64,000 nt of DNA from Streptomyces narbonensis (GCF_014649015.1 NZ_BMSF01000010.1:62001-126000), one strand, 5' to 3'; counted from the first letter of the stretch, positions 15,987 to 24,923 are shown. Notes: generated from the letters alone by a model not told the origin. Translations and numbers: made by a program.

Positions 15987-18080
15987 GTGACGCGCAGCGT
16001 GTACGTGACCGGGATCGACCGCGGTGACGGCCGCCAGGTCGTCGAGCTGGGAGTCATGGAGCTCCTCACCCGTCAGGTGGACCGGGTGGGGGTGTTCCGT
16101 CCGCTGGTGCACGACGGCCCCGACCGCCTCTTCGACCTCCTGCGGGCCCGCTACCGGCTCTCGCAGGACCCCTCGACGGTCTACGGCATGGACTATCACG
16201 AGGCCTCGGCGCTCCAGGCCGAGCGGGGCACCGACGAGCTGGTCTCGCAGCTCGTCGATCGCTTCCACGCCGTCGCCCGCGAGTACGAGGTCGTCCTGGT
16301 CCTCGGCACCGACTTCGCCGCCACGCAGCTCCCCGACGAGCTCGCGCTCAACGCCCGGCTGGCCAATGAGTTCGGCGCCTCCGTCATACCGGTCGTCGGC
16401 GGCAAGGGCCAGCCCGCGGAGTCCGTACGGGCCGAGGCCCGCAACGCCTTCCGGGCGTACGACGGACTCGGCTGCGACGTGCTCGCGATGGTCGTCAACC
16501 GGGTGGCGCCCGAGGACCTCGCGGCGCTGGAGCGGCTCGCGACCCGGGTCCCCGTGCCCTGCTACGTGCTGCCCGACGAGCCGGCGCTCGCCGCGCCCAC
16601 CGTCGCCCAGATCACCCACGCGCTCGGCGCCTCCGTCGTCCTCGGCGACGACGCGGGCCTCGCGCGCGACGCCCTGGACTTCGTCTTCGGCGGCGCGATG
16701 CTGCCGAACTTCCTCAACGCGCTGACCCCCGGCTGCCTCGTCGTCACCCCCGGGGACCGGGCCGACCTGGTCGTCGGAGCGCTCGCCGCCCACTCGGCCG
16801 GCACGCCGCCGATCGCCGGGGTGCTGCTCACCCTCAACGAGCGGCCCAGCGAGGAGATCCTGACGCTCGCGGCCCGCCTCGCGCCCGGCACCCCGGTCAT
16901 CTCGGTCCCCGGCAACAGCTTCCCGACGGCGACCGAGCTCTTCTCCCTCGAAGGCAAGATGAACGCCGCCACCCCGCGCAAGGCGGAGACGGCCCTCGGC
17001 CTGTTCGAGCGGCACGTCGACACCGCCGACCTGCTCAAGCGGATCTCGGTCGCCCGCAGCGGCCGGGTCACGCCGATGATGTTCGAGCACGAACTCCTCG
17101 AACAGGCGCGGGCCGACCGGCGCCGGGTCGTGCTCCCCGAGGGCACCGAGGAGCGGGTGCTGCGCGCCGCCGACGTCCTGATCCGCCGGGACGTGTGCGA
17201 CCTGACGCTCCTCGGTGACGTGGAGGCCATCCGCAAGAAGGCCGCCGACCTGAGCGTGGACCTGCGCGAGACGCAGCTGATCGACCCGCAGACCTCGGAG
17301 CTGCGCGACTCGTTCGCGGAGAAGTACGCGACGCTCCGCGCCCACAAGGGCGTCAGCGTCGAGCTCGCCTACGACGTCGTCTCGGACGTCAACTACTTCG
17401 GCACCCTGATGGTGCAGGAGGGCCTGGCCGACGGCATGGTCTCCGGCTCGGTGCACTCGACGGCCGCGACGATCCGCCCGGCCTTCGAGATCATCAAGAC
17501 GAAGCCCGAGGCCTCGATCGTCTCGTCGGTCTTCTTCATGTGCCTCGCCGACAAGGTGCTCGTGTACGGCGACTGCGCGGTCAATCCCGACCCGAACGCC
17601 GAGCAGCTGGCGGACATCGCCGCCCAGTCTGCGGCCACCGCGGCCCGCTTCGGCGTCGATCCGCGGATCGCGATGCTCTCGTACTCCACGGGCACCTCGG
17701 GCTCCGGCGCCGACGTCGACAAGGTGCGCGAGGCCACGAAGCTGGTCCGCGAGGCGCACCCGGAGCTGCGGATCGAGGGCCCGATCCAGTACGACGCGGC
17801 GGTGGAGCCCTCCGTCGCCGCCACGAAGCTGCCGGATTCGGAGGTGGCCGGCCAGGCGACCGTGCTGATCTTCCCGGACCTCAACACCGGCAACAACACC
17901 TACAAGGCCGTGCAGCGTTCGGCCGGCGCCGTGGCGGTCGGCCCCGTGCTCCAGGGTCTGCGCAAGCCCGTGAACGACCTCTCGCGCGGCGCGCTCGTCA
18001 GCGACATCGTCAACACGGTGGCCATCACGGCGATCCAGTCCCAGACCCCCACCACGACCCGCGAGGAGCTCCCCGCATGA
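15987..18080 (+). CDS. pta: Phosphate acetyltransferase
   Basis: A 697-residue long-form Pta. The N-terminal P-loop-like domain begins VTRSVYVTGIDRGDGRQ, a DRTGG regulatory domain lies around 210-320, and the catalytic PTA/PTB domain occupies the last 330 residues (ARADRRRVVLPEGTEERVLRAA onward, with SGSVHSTAATIRPAF and SYSTGTSGSGADVDKV). It interconverts acetyl-CoA and acetyl phosphate. The GTG at 15987 is preceded by AGGAG; 24 earlier in-frame codons were rejected. Its stop overlaps the ackA ATG, so the acetate pathway is one operon. Confidence 0.96.
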   Translation: MTRSVYVTGIDRGDGRQVVELGVMELLTRQVDRVGVFRPLVHDGPDRLFDLLRARYRLSQDPSTVYGMDYHEASALQAERGTDELVSQLVDRFHAVAREYEVVLVLGTDFAATQLPDELALNARLANEFGASVIPVVGGKGQPAESVRAEARNAFRAYDGLGCDVLAMVVNRVAPEDLAALERLATRVPVPCYVLPDEPALAAPTVAQITHALGASVVLGDDAGLARDALDFVFGGAMLPNFLNALTPGCLVVTPGDRADLVVGALAAHSAGTPPIAGVLLTLNERPSEEILTLAARLAPGTPVISVPGNSFPTATELFSLEGKMNAATPRKAETALGLFERHVDTADLLKRISVARSGRVTPMMFEHELLEQARADRRRVVLPEGTEERVLRAADVLIRRDVCDLTLLGDVEAIRKKAADLSVDLRETQLIDPQTSELRDSFAEKYATLRAHKGVSVELAYDVVSDVNYFGTLMVQEGLADGMVSGSVHSTAATIRPAFEIIKTKPEASIVSSVFFMCLADKVLVYGDCAVNPDPNAEQLADIAAQSAATAARFGVDPRIAMLSYSTGTSGSGADVDKVREATKLVREAHPELRIEGPIQYDAAVEPSVAATKLPDSEVAGQATVLIFPDLNTGNNTYKAVQRSAGAVAVGPVLQGLRKPVNDLSRGALVSDIVNTVAITAIQSQTPTTTREELPA

Positions 18081-19336
18081 CCGGCACCCCCACCCGTGTC
18101 CTCGTCCTCAACTCCGGCTCGTCCTCGTTGAAGTACCAGCTCCTCGACATGGCGGACGGCACCCGGCTCGCGGTCGGTCTGGTGGAGCGGATCGGGGTGG
18201 GGGTCCCCCCAGCGAAGCGAGGGGGAGAGAGCTCCCGTCTGGTGCACACCCCGCTGCAGGGCGGCGGCGGCGAGAAGCGCGAGACGACCGGCCCGATCGC
18301 CGACCACGAGGCCGCGCTGAAGGCGGTCGCCGAGGAGCTGGCGGCGGACGGCCTCGGCCTGGACTCCCCCGAGCTGGCCGCGATCGGCCACCGGGTCGTG
18401 CACGGCGGGCTGCGCTTCACCGCCCCGACGGTCGTCGACGACGAGGTGCTCGCGGAGATCGAGCGGCTGGTGCCGGTGGCCCCGCTGCACAATCCGGCGA
18501 ACCTCACCGGCCTCCGTACGGCGATGTCCCTGCGCCCCGACCTGCCGCAGGTGGCGGTCTTCGACACGGCCTTCCACACGACGATGCCGGAGTCGGCGGC
18601 GCGGTACGCGATCGACGTGGCGACGGCGGACGAGCACCGGATCCGGCGGTACGGCTTCCACGGCACCTCGCACGCGTACGTGTCGCGGGAGACGGCGAAG
18701 CTGCTCGGCCGGACGCCCGAGGAGGTGAACGTGATCGTGCTGCACCTGGGCAACGGCGCCTCCGCCTCCGCGGTGAAGGGCGGCCGGTGCGTCGACACCT
18801 CGATGGGCCTGACGCCGCTGGAGGGCCTGGTCATGGGCACCCGCTCGGGCGACATCGACCCCGCGGTCACCTTCCACCTGAAGCGGGTGGCGGGCATGTC
18901 GGCCGACGAGATCGACGTGCTGCTCAACAAGAAGTCCGGCCTGGTGGGGCTCTGCGGCGACAACGACATGCGGGAGATCCGCCGACGTGTGGACGAGGGC
19001 GATCCGGCGGCGGCGCTGGCCTTCGACATCTACATCCACCGGCTGAAGAAGTACATCGGCGCCTACTACGCGGTGCTCGGCCGGGTGGACGCGGTCGTGT
19101 TCACGGCGGGGGTCGGCGAGAACGCGGCCCCGGTGCGGGAGGCTGCCATCGCGGGCCTGGAGGAGCTGGGTCTCGCCGTGGACGCGGACCTCAACGCCGT
19201 GCGTTCCGACGAGGCACGGATCATCTCCCCGGACTACGCGCGGGTGGCGGTCGCCGTGGTGCCGACGGACGAGGAGCTGGAGATCGCGCGGCAGAGTTTC
19301 GCGCTCGTTCAGAGCTCGGTGAGCTCGAACGAGTGA
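18077..19336 (+). CDS. ackA: Acetate kinase with a small in-frame insertion
   Basis: A 419-residue kinase converting acetyl phosphate plus ADP to acetate plus ATP. Family motifs are intact: VLVLNSGSSSLKYQL near the start, HRVVHGG, the His in FHGTSHAYVS, LGNGASASAV and the C-terminal FTAGVGENA. Residues about 41-53 (VGVPPAKRGGESS) come from a palindromic GGGGGTCCCCCC...GAGGGGGAG element inserted in frame (18196-18226). It sits between strand-forming segments near the N-terminus and should be tolerated. The ATG overlaps the pta stop (ATGA). Confidence 0.95.
   Translation: MTGTPTRVLVLNSGSSSLKYQLLDMADGTRLAVGLVERIGVGVPPAKRGGESSRLVHTPLQGGGGEKRETTGPIADHEAALKAVAEELAADGLGLDSPELAAIGHRVVHGGLRFTAPTVVDDEVLAEIERLVPVAPLHNPANLTGLRTAMSLRPDLPQVAVFDTAFHTTMPESAARYAIDVATADEHRIRRYGFHGTSHAYVSRETAKLLGRTPEEVNVIVLHLGNGASASAVKGGRCVDTSMGLTPLEGLVMGTRSGDIDPAVTFHLKRVAGMSADEIDVLLNKKSGLVGLCGDNDMREIRRRVDEGDPAAALAFDIYIHRLKKYIGAYYAVLGRVDAVVFTAGVGENAAPVREAAIAGLEELGLAVDADLNAVRSDEARIISPDYARVAVAVVPTDEELEIARQSFALVQSSVSSNE
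18196..18226 (+). repeat. Streptomyces-type palindromic element inside ackA
   Basis: The sequence runs GGGGTCCCCCCAGC, GAA, GCGAGGGGGAG and can fold on itself. Elements of this kind are common between Streptomyces genes; here one lies within a coding sequence and keeps the frame. Confidence 0.7.
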
Positions 19337-19418
19337 ACGCTTGAGCGGGCCCGCGCCCATTTGTACTTTCCGCCAGTCGGAATATTCCGCAGTGAAACAA
19401 ACCGATAGGATCCGCCTC

Positions 19419-20849
19419 ATGCGCCGTTCCAAAATCGTCTGCACGCTGGGCCCCGCCGTCGACTCGTATGAGCAGCTGAAGGCTCTCATCGAGGCCGGCA
19501 TGAACGTGGCCCGATTCAACTTCAGCCACGGATCCCAGGCAGAGCACCAGGAGCGGTACGACCGCGTCCGGCAGGTCTCCGCGGACACCGGGCACGCCGT
19601 CGGCGTCCTCGCCGACCTCCAGGGCCCCAAGATCCGACTCGAGACCTTCGCCGAGGGCCCGGTCGAGCTGGTGCGCGGTGACGAGTTCACCATCACCACC
19701 GACGACGTCCCCGGCGACAAGTCGATCTGCGGCACCACCTACAAGGGTCTGCCCGGCGACGTCTCCAAGGGCGACCAGGTCCTCATCAACGACGGCAACG
19801 TCGAGCTGCGGGTCGTCGAGGTCGACGGCCCCCGGGTCAAGACGATCGTCGTCGAGGGCGGGGTCATCTCCGACCACAAGGGCATCAACCTGCCCGGCGC
19901 GGCCGTCAACGTCCCCGCGCTGTCGGAGAAGGACGTCGACGACCTCCGCTTCGCGCTCCGCATGGGCTGCGACATGGTCGCCCTCTCCTTCGTCCGCGAC
20001 GCCAACGACGTCAAGGACGTCCACAAGGTGATGGACGAGGAGGGCCGCCGCGTCCCCGTCATCGCCAAGGTCGAGAAGCCGCAGGCCGTCGAGAACATGG
20101 AGGCCGTCGTCGCGGCCTTCGACGCGGTCATGGTGGCCCGTGGCGACCTCGCCGTCGAGTACCCGCTGGAGCGGGTCCCGATGGTGCAGAAGCGCCTCGT
20201 CGAGATGTGCCGCCGCAACGCCAAGCCGGTCATCGTCGCGACCCAGATGATGGAGTCGATGATCACCAACTCCCGGCCGACCCGCGCCGAGGCGAGCGAC
20301 GTCGCCAACGCGATCCTGGACGGCGCGGACGCGGTCATGCTGTCGGCCGAGTCCTCGGTCGGCGCCTACCCGATCGAGACCGTGAAGACGATGTCGAAGA
20401 TCGTCGCCGCGGCCGAGGAGGAGCTGCTCTCCAAGGGCCTCCAGCCCCTGGTCCCGGGCAAGAAGCCGCGCACCCAGGGCGGCTCCGTCGCCCGCGCGGC
20501 CTGCGAGATCGCCGACTTCCTCGGCGGCCAGGCCCTGATCGCCTTCACCCAGTCCGGCGACACGGCCCGCCGCCTCTCCCGCTATCGGGTGCAGCAGCCG
20601 ATCCTCGCCTTCACGACGGACGAGAACACCCGGAACCAGCTCACCCTGAGCTGGGGCGTGGAGTCCTTCCTCGTCCCGTTCGTGGAGACCACGGACGCCA
20701 TGGTCGACCTCGTGGACGCCGAGCTCCTGAAGCTCCAGCGCTACAACGCGGGCGACACCATGGTCATCACGGCCGGCTCGCCCCCCGGCGTCCCCGGCAC
20801 GACGAACATGGTCCGCGTCCACCACCTCGGTGGCGCCGACAACGCCTGA
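19419..20849 (+). CDS. pyk: Pyruvate kinase
   Basis: A 476-residue glycolytic enzyme making pyruvate and ATP from phosphoenolpyruvate. The N-terminus MRRSKIVCTLGPAV, substrate-site segment NVARFNFSHG, catalytic Lys in AKVEKPQAVENM and the family signature MSAESSVGAYPIETV-type segment (as VMLSAESSVGAYPIETV) are present; the C-terminal regulatory domain is complete. ATG 19419 was chosen because it gives the standard N-terminus; the in-frame start at 19341 is upstream of TAGGAT, which could be a -10 or part of the ribosome site. It follows pta-ackA by 82 bases, with a GGAATATTCC palindrome at 19379-19388, so it probably has its own promoter. Confidence 0.96.
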   Translation: MRRSKIVCTLGPAVDSYEQLKALIEAGMNVARFNFSHGSQAEHQERYDRVRQVSADTGHAVGVLADLQGPKIRLETFAEGPVELVRGDEFTITTDDVPGDKSICGTTYKGLPGDVSKGDQVLINDGNVELRVVEVDGPRVKTIVVEGGVISDHKGINLPGAAVNVPALSEKDVDDLRFALRMGCDMVALSFVRDANDVKDVHKVMDEEGRRVPVIAKVEKPQAVENMEAVVAAFDAVMVARGDLAVEYPLERVPMVQKRLVEMCRRNAKPVIVATQMMESMITNSRPTRAEASDVANAILDGADAVMLSAESSVGAYPIETVKTMSKIVAAAEEELLSKGLQPLVPGKKPRTQGGSVARAACEIADFLGGQALIAFTQSGDTARRLSRYRVQQPILAFTTDENTRNQLTLSWGVESFLVPFVETTDAMVDLVDAELLKLQRYNAGDTMVITAGSPPGVPGTTNMVRVHHLGGADNA

Positions 20850-20861
20850 CGTTCCGCCTGA

Positions 20862-20913
20862 CGTACGACGGTGGGCCGCACCCCTGCGAGGGGGCGCGGC
20901 CCACCGTCGTACG
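20862..20913 (+). terminator. 18-bp perfect hairpin after pyk
   Basis: Positions 20862-20879 pair perfectly with 20896-20913, and the loop holds a further CCCC/GGGG stem. It begins 13 bases after the pyk stop. Confidence 0.85.
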
Positions 20914-21006
20914 ACGGACGGCTTGTTCCTGTCACTCCCGGTGCCGACGACGACCTTCGCGCCATCAGGGAGAACATCCGAGTCGCCAGGGAAGGGTTCG
21001 AGGCCG

Positions 21007-21501
21007 ATGGCGGATGCCGAGATACCCCGGGAACTCCGGGACGCCGTACGGCGGCTGGAGGGTCTGGTGGGCACGGCCGTGTCCGACGTGACCGACAGCC
21101 ACGCCCGCTGGGAGCTGTACCGGGCCGCGCTCGCCTCCGACGACGCGAGGCCGGGTCTGCTGTCCGCGGTCGTTGCGGAGCCGGACGACGCGCTCGCTTC
21201 CGCCGTCGTCGGCGAGGCCCTGCAGCTGGTTCCCCGCGCCGACCGGGAGACCTGGGTCCAGGCCCTGGCCCCCTCGGTGCGCGCCTTCAGTGAGCGCCGG
21301 GCTCGCGAGCTGGGGACCCTGGAGGACCTCCGGTCCGGAGCCGAGGTGCCGACGCCTGGCCCCGAGCTGGTGGGTGGCTGGAGCGACTGGCTCCAGCTCC
21401 GGATCGTCGCCGAGGCGCCCAATGCGTCGGTGCTCCGCATCCTCGCCGAGTCGGGCCGCACCAAGCGCATCCGCCGGGCGGCCGCCGGGGCACTCGGCTG
21501 A
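21007..21501 (+). CDS. Conserved hypothetical protein
   Basis: A 164-residue hydrophilic, Ala/Arg/Glu-rich protein without a recognised domain. It appears largely helical (RELRDAVRRLEGLVGTAVSDV, then RRARELGTLEDLRSG) and has no signal peptide, membrane segment or cysteine. The ATG at 21007 was chosen because good coding sequence starts there; AGGGAAGGG lies about 13 bases upstream. It stands alone between two strong hairpins (20862-20913 and 21520-21555), so it is probably monocistronic. Function unknown. Confidence 0.65.
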   Translation: MADAEIPRELRDAVRRLEGLVGTAVSDVTDSHARWELYRAALASDDARPGLLSAVVAEPDDALASAVVGEALQLVPRADRETWVQALAPSVRAFSERRARELGTLEDLRSGAEVPTPGPELVGGWSDWLQLRIVAEAPNASVLRILAESGRTKRIRRAAAGALG

Positions 21502-21519
21502 CGCCGGCGGAACGAGAAC

Positions 21520-21555
21520 GACGGCCTCCCCTCCCGTGCGGGAGGGGAGGCCGTC
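21520..21555. terminator. 16-bp perfect hairpin between convergent genes
   Basis: Positions 21520-21535 pair with 21540-21555 around a GTGC loop, between the hypothetical gene at 21007-21501 and the minus-strand envelope operon ending at 21586. It can serve both. Confidence 0.85.
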
Positions 21556-21585
21556 GAGGTGTTGCGGCTCCCGGAGGTACGAGGG

Positions 21586-22983
21586 TCAGCTGGGCTCGAT
21601 CGTGTTGCGGAGGCCCGGGACCTTGAGGGTGCCGCCGAACTGGCCCGCCTGCTTGAGCTTCACGTTGGTGAAGAAGGCGAAGGGGACGTCCAGCGGGGGC
21701 GGGGACTCCGGGCCGAAGGTGATCGGGATGAGGCCGAAAAGGTTGCCCTTCAGCTCCTCCGTGTACATCGTCACCGTGCCGTCGGTGATGGTCGACGTCG
21801 AGCCCTTGTTCGAGCGGACGTGTCCCGTGTAACCCTCGGAGTGGACCGTCAGCTGGTGGAGGTCCTTGATGTCGATGCCGCTCGCGGTGAACTTCAGGAC
21901 CTTCTTGATCTTGCCGCTGCCGGTCTTCACCTCGACGATGCCGTGGTACTTGAGACCCTTGAGAGTGAGGAGCGTGCTCTCCAGCCGCCACGGGTCGTCC
22001 GGGAGCAGCGGGATGCCCGGCTCCAGTTCGGCCGCCGCGAGTGCCTCGGCGTCGTACTCGGGGCACGGGAAGTGGGGCTTGGCGCCGTCGGGTATGGACT
22101 CGTCCTTCTTGGGGTCGAGGCCCTTGGAGCTCTCCGGGAGCTCCTTGACGGTGGCGCCGGCCTTGTCGGCCGCCTTCTCGATCGCCTTCTTGGTCGCCTC
22201 GGCGGCCGGGTCTGTGGTCGGGTCGGACGCCGGGGCGGTGCTCGGGTCCGCGGTCGTCTTCGGCTCGGGGCCGGCGGGCGCGGTGGTCGTGGCCGTGGCC
22301 GAAGGGGTCGCGGCCGGCGCGGCCGGTTCGTCGTCCGTCACGGTCTTCTGGACCGGGGCGGCCGTGGTCGGTGCCGTGGTCGGCGCCGCCGTCGTGGCCG
22401 TCGGCTTCGGCTCCGGGCCGTCGAAGAGGTCCTTGAGCGCGTCGCCCAAGCCCAGCGGGTCGAGCGGGTTCTTCGACTGCGTCGCCGAGGGGGTCGCGGT
22501 CGGGGCCGGCGCCTGCGCCTGCTGCGCGGCCGTCTGCACGTTCTCCGTCGCGGTCGGCGTCGGGGTCGCGGTGGCGGTCAGGGCAGCGGTCTCGGTCGCG
22601 GTCACGGTCGCCGAAGGCGTGGCCGTGGCCGTGGGGCCGGTCGTCGGGCCGGTCGTCGCCGTGGCGCTCGGGGTCGCGGTCGCCGAGGGGGTGGCCGTCG
22701 GCTTCGCGCTCTCCGTGGGCTTCGCCGTCGCCGTCTCCGTGGCCTCCGGAGTGGGCTCGTCCGAGCGGGTCACGCAGGGGCCCGGCGCGAAGGGGATGTC
22801 CTTCTCGTCGGCGAGGGCGAGCTTGGGCGTGAGGCCCATGCCCACGAACACCGCGGTCGGCATGGCGGCCAGCGCCATCGCCTTGCCCGCGGGGCCCTGG
22901 ATCCTGTTCAGCAGCGACTTGCGCGGGGCCGCGTGCCGCGGGCCCTCCTTCGCGAGCGCCGACTGAGTCTCGTCACCCCGCAC
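21586..22983 (-). CDS. Exported Thr/Pro/Ala-rich protein of the DUF6114/DUF6230 operon
   Basis: A 465-residue protein. A basic N-terminal segment (RKSLLNRIQ) and a hydrophobic stretch (AMALAAMPTAVFVGMGL) ending near LALA look like a signal peptide or anchor. Residues about 60-310 are low-complexity Thr/Ala/Pro/Ser (TATPSATATPSATATTGPTT), a wall-spanning type of linker. The last 150 residues form a compact domain beginning near HFPCPEYDAEAL. The GTG at 22983 with GGGAGGA just upstream was chosen over ATG 22998, which has no ribosome site; it overlaps the DUF6114 stop by 11 bases. Homologues are often mislabelled HypF. Function unknown; probably surface-exposed. Confidence 0.75.
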   Translation of the reverse strand: MRGDETQSALAKEGPRHAAPRKSLLNRIQGPAGKAMALAAMPTAVFVGMGLTPKLALADEKDIPFAPGPCVTRSDEPTPEATETATAKPTESAKPTATPSATATPSATATTGPTTGPTATATPSATVTATETAALTATATPTPTATENVQTAAQQAQAPAPTATPSATQSKNPLDPLGLGDALKDLFDGPEPKPTATTAAPTTAPTTAAPVQKTVTDDEPAAPAATPSATATTTAPAGPEPKTTADPSTAPASDPTTDPAAEATKKAIEKAADKAGATVKELPESSKGLDPKKDESIPDGAKPHFPCPEYDAEALAAAELEPGIPLLPDDPWRLESTLLTLKGLKYHGIVEVKTGSGKIKKVLKFTASGIDIKDLHQLTVHSEGYTGHVRSNKGSTSTITDGTVTMYTEELKGNLFGLIPITFGPESPPPLDVPFAFFTNVKLKQAGQFGGTLKVPGLRNTIEPS

Positions 22984-23542
22984 TGTTCCTCCCGCCATTG
23001 GCGTCGGTCGTCGTTTCGGCCGCCGACTCGTACGTCTCGCGCTGCTCCGGGACACCGGCCGCCACCACGACCTCGGTCTCGGGCTCGGCGCCGGCCTCCT
23101 CGGAGGCCTCGGGCCGGCCGTCGTGCTGTGCGTCGTCGGTCTCCTCGACCGGGGGCGCGGGCGCCCAGGCGGCGGACATGCCACCGCCGATCAGGGCGAA
23201 CAGGAACCCGATGACAAGGCCGCCGAAGTTCGACACCGGGATGGAGACAAGGGCCAGGACGATCGTCGCGACGCCCGCGAACACCCGGACGACGGGCTGG
23301 AACCACATCGTGAACCCGAGCGTGATGAGCAGGACACCGATGATCAGCGCGCCGGCCCCGGCGGTCGTCTGCATGGCGAGCGTGGCGTTGCCGAGCCGCA
23401 TGTCCCCGTAAGGGAGGTAGGCGATCGGTACGCCGCCGATCATGGTGAGGAGTCCCGCCCAGAAGGGCCGGGTCTGCCGCCAGACCTTGAACCGGTTCTC
23501 CTTTTTGGGGACTTCGCGGGAGGCGGGGATCTCGGCGCTCAT
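22973..23542 (-). CDS. DUF6114 membrane protein
   Basis: A 189-residue integral membrane protein of the DUF6114 type. After a charged N-terminus (FKVWRQTRPFWAGLLTMIGG) there are about four hydrophobic helices between residues 28 and 125, then an acidic cytoplasmic or external tail (EETDDAQHDGRPEASEEAG). AGGGAG precedes ATG 23542. It is the middle gene of the operon DUF6230-DUF6114-exported protein; the downstream start overlaps its 3' end. The family has no established role. Confidence 0.85.
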   Translation of the reverse strand: MSAEIPASREVPKKENRFKVWRQTRPFWAGLLTMIGGVPIAYLPYGDMRLGNATLAMQTTAGAGALIIGVLLITLGFTMWFQPVVRVFAGVATIVLALVSIPVSNFGGLVIGFLFALIGGGMSAAWAPAPPVEETDDAQHDGRPEASEEAGAEPETEVVVAAGVPEQRETYESAAETTTDANGGRNSAG

Positions 23543-23649
23543 GGAAACAGCTCCCTGGAAGCGGTGTTGCTGAGAAAGGTGAAGAAGGTGGTGCCGACGG
23601 GCGGAGTGGGTGGGGGCCGTACGGGACGGCCCACACCCCAAGGACCGGA

Positions 23650-24321
23650 TCAGTCCTTGTAGCACTCCGCCGAGGTGCCCCGGTGCAGGGACAGGTCGAG
23701 GTTGGGGAGCTTGAAGGTGGCGGCCGTCGTGGCCCACGCCTTCTGCCGGACGTTGTTCAGCGTCGCGTCCTTGGCGCGCTGACCGAAGCCGAAGGGGTTG
23801 GCCTTCGTGTTCGGCTGGATGCCCGGCTTGCCCTCGACCGGCTTGCCGTCGGGCCCGTGGTTGAGCGCACCGGCCGCGACACCGATGTCGATGTTCTGGA
23901 ACTCGGCGTCGGCCTTCAGCTCGGAGACATCGAGGTAGATGCCCTTCGCGTAGACCGGCTTCTTCGCCTCGGTGCCGGCCTCGAGCCGGAGCGTGACGTC
24001 ACCGATGAACGGCACCTTCGGCGTCACGACCGACTGGCACATGTTGGTGATCCAGGCTTCGGAGAAGCCGGACACGGCGACGGGCTCGGCGAAGTCCTTG
24101 CCCTCGAGGTCCTTGCCGCCGTCGACGCTGCCGTACTGGACGAAGTCCTTGCCGACAAGGCTGTCGGCCTTGACCTTGAACTCCTGGCCGGAGATCGAGA
24201 AGGACGCGGCCAGCGCGCCCTGGGCCAGACCGACGCCGATCGCGGCCGTCGCGGCCACGCTCGGGACCATGACGACGGCGAACCGCTTCCATCTGGTTCC
24301 GCCACGAACCTGGGACTTCAT
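23650..24321 (-). CDS. DUF6230 exported protein
   Basis: A 223-residue protein with an Arg-rich N-terminus (RGGTRWKRFAVVMVPSVAAT) and a hydrophobic signal segment ending around AQGALAAS. The mature part has two cysteines (MCQSVV and the C-terminal AECYKD) and repeating beta-like segments. Homologues carry an old label 'cholesterol esterase', but no lipase GxSxG motif is present, so that label is not supported. GGAGGA precedes ATG 24321. It is the first gene of the envelope operon, downstream of the palindromes at 24676 and 24807. Confidence 0.85.
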   Translation of the reverse strand: MKSQVRGGTRWKRFAVVMVPSVAATAAIGVGLAQGALAASFSISGQEFKVKADSLVGKDFVQYGSVDGGKDLEGKDFAEPVAVSGFSEAWITNMCQSVVTPKVPFIGDVTLRLEAGTEAKKPVYAKGIYLDVSELKADAEFQNIDIGVAAGALNHGPDGKPVEGKPGIQPNTKANPFGFGQRAKDATLNNVRQKAWATTAATFKLPNLDLSLHRGTSAECYKD

Positions 24322-24675
24322 GAGAATTCCTCCTTCTCGGACGTACATCTCCGGGAGGGCCGGGGGCCCGTCCCGGGATGGGAGAAGAGCTACGTCCTCG
24401 GGAAGGGAAGCACCGAGGCATCAGGCGGCGCGCTGCGCGTCCGAATCACCGGCGATCACCCCCGAGCGACAACCATGAGCCACGCTTTGCGCGTGACCGG
24501 TTTGGACAGGCCCCGTTCGGTGAGAGCGGGAACCCCCCTGTCCACGGCCGGCGCTTGGGGCACCGGCCCGCCCGGTGGGGACCCTCCCCTCTTACCCGGG
24601 TGGTTGCCGGGGTGTGCGGTTCGGACCGAGCGTCGCCGATCGTGGTCCATTAACGGCCCTCGCACAAGGGGGTTC

Positions 24676-24691
24676 GTTACTGGCTAGTAAC
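24676..24691. promoter_or_regulatory. GTTACT-N4-AGTAAC palindrome, DUF6230 upstream region
   Basis: A 16-bp palindrome with arms GTTACT and AGTAAC and spacer GGCT. It resembles TetR-family operators. It lies about 355 bases before the DUF6230 start within a 602-bp gap (24322-24923). Confidence 0.55.
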
Positions 24692-24806
24692 GGGTGGATA
24701 ACCGGGGCATGGCGGGGCGGCGCCGAACGGGCACGCAGGGTGCGGTCGAGTGCCGCCCAATATGATCAGATAGCCGCATGAAGGCGGACAGAATCCCCGG
24801 TTCGAT

Positions 24807-24819
24807 TTACTGCAAGTAA
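24807..24819. promoter_or_regulatory. TTACT-N3-AGTAA second palindrome
   Basis: Arms TTACT and AGTAA with spacer GCA repeat the half-sites of the palindrome at 24676-24691, 131 bp away. It abuts the terminator stem at 24818. Confidence 0.45.
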
Positions 24820-24863
24820 CAGCGGCCGCGATTACCAAGTTTTGGTAAAACGCGGCCGCTGTT
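24818..24863 (-). terminator. Hairpin after the CnoX-like gene
   Basis: A 13-bp stem (24818-24830 with 24851-24863) contains an AT-rich inner stem (TTACC/GGTAA, 24832-24836 with 24844-24848). It begins about 60 bases after the stop of the minus-strand thioredoxin-TPR gene. The rest of the 602-bp gap (24322-24923) shows no gene. Confidence 0.7.
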
Positions 24864-24923
24864 TGTCGCCGTGTCGCCAAATCGTCGGCGGATCCGGCGC
24901 CCTGTGTGGTTTTCCGAAGCGCC

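Noticed and set aside
23650-24321. Cholesterol esterase function for the DUF6230 protein
   Set aside because: No GxSxG or other lipase motif is present; the label is inherited from old annotation.
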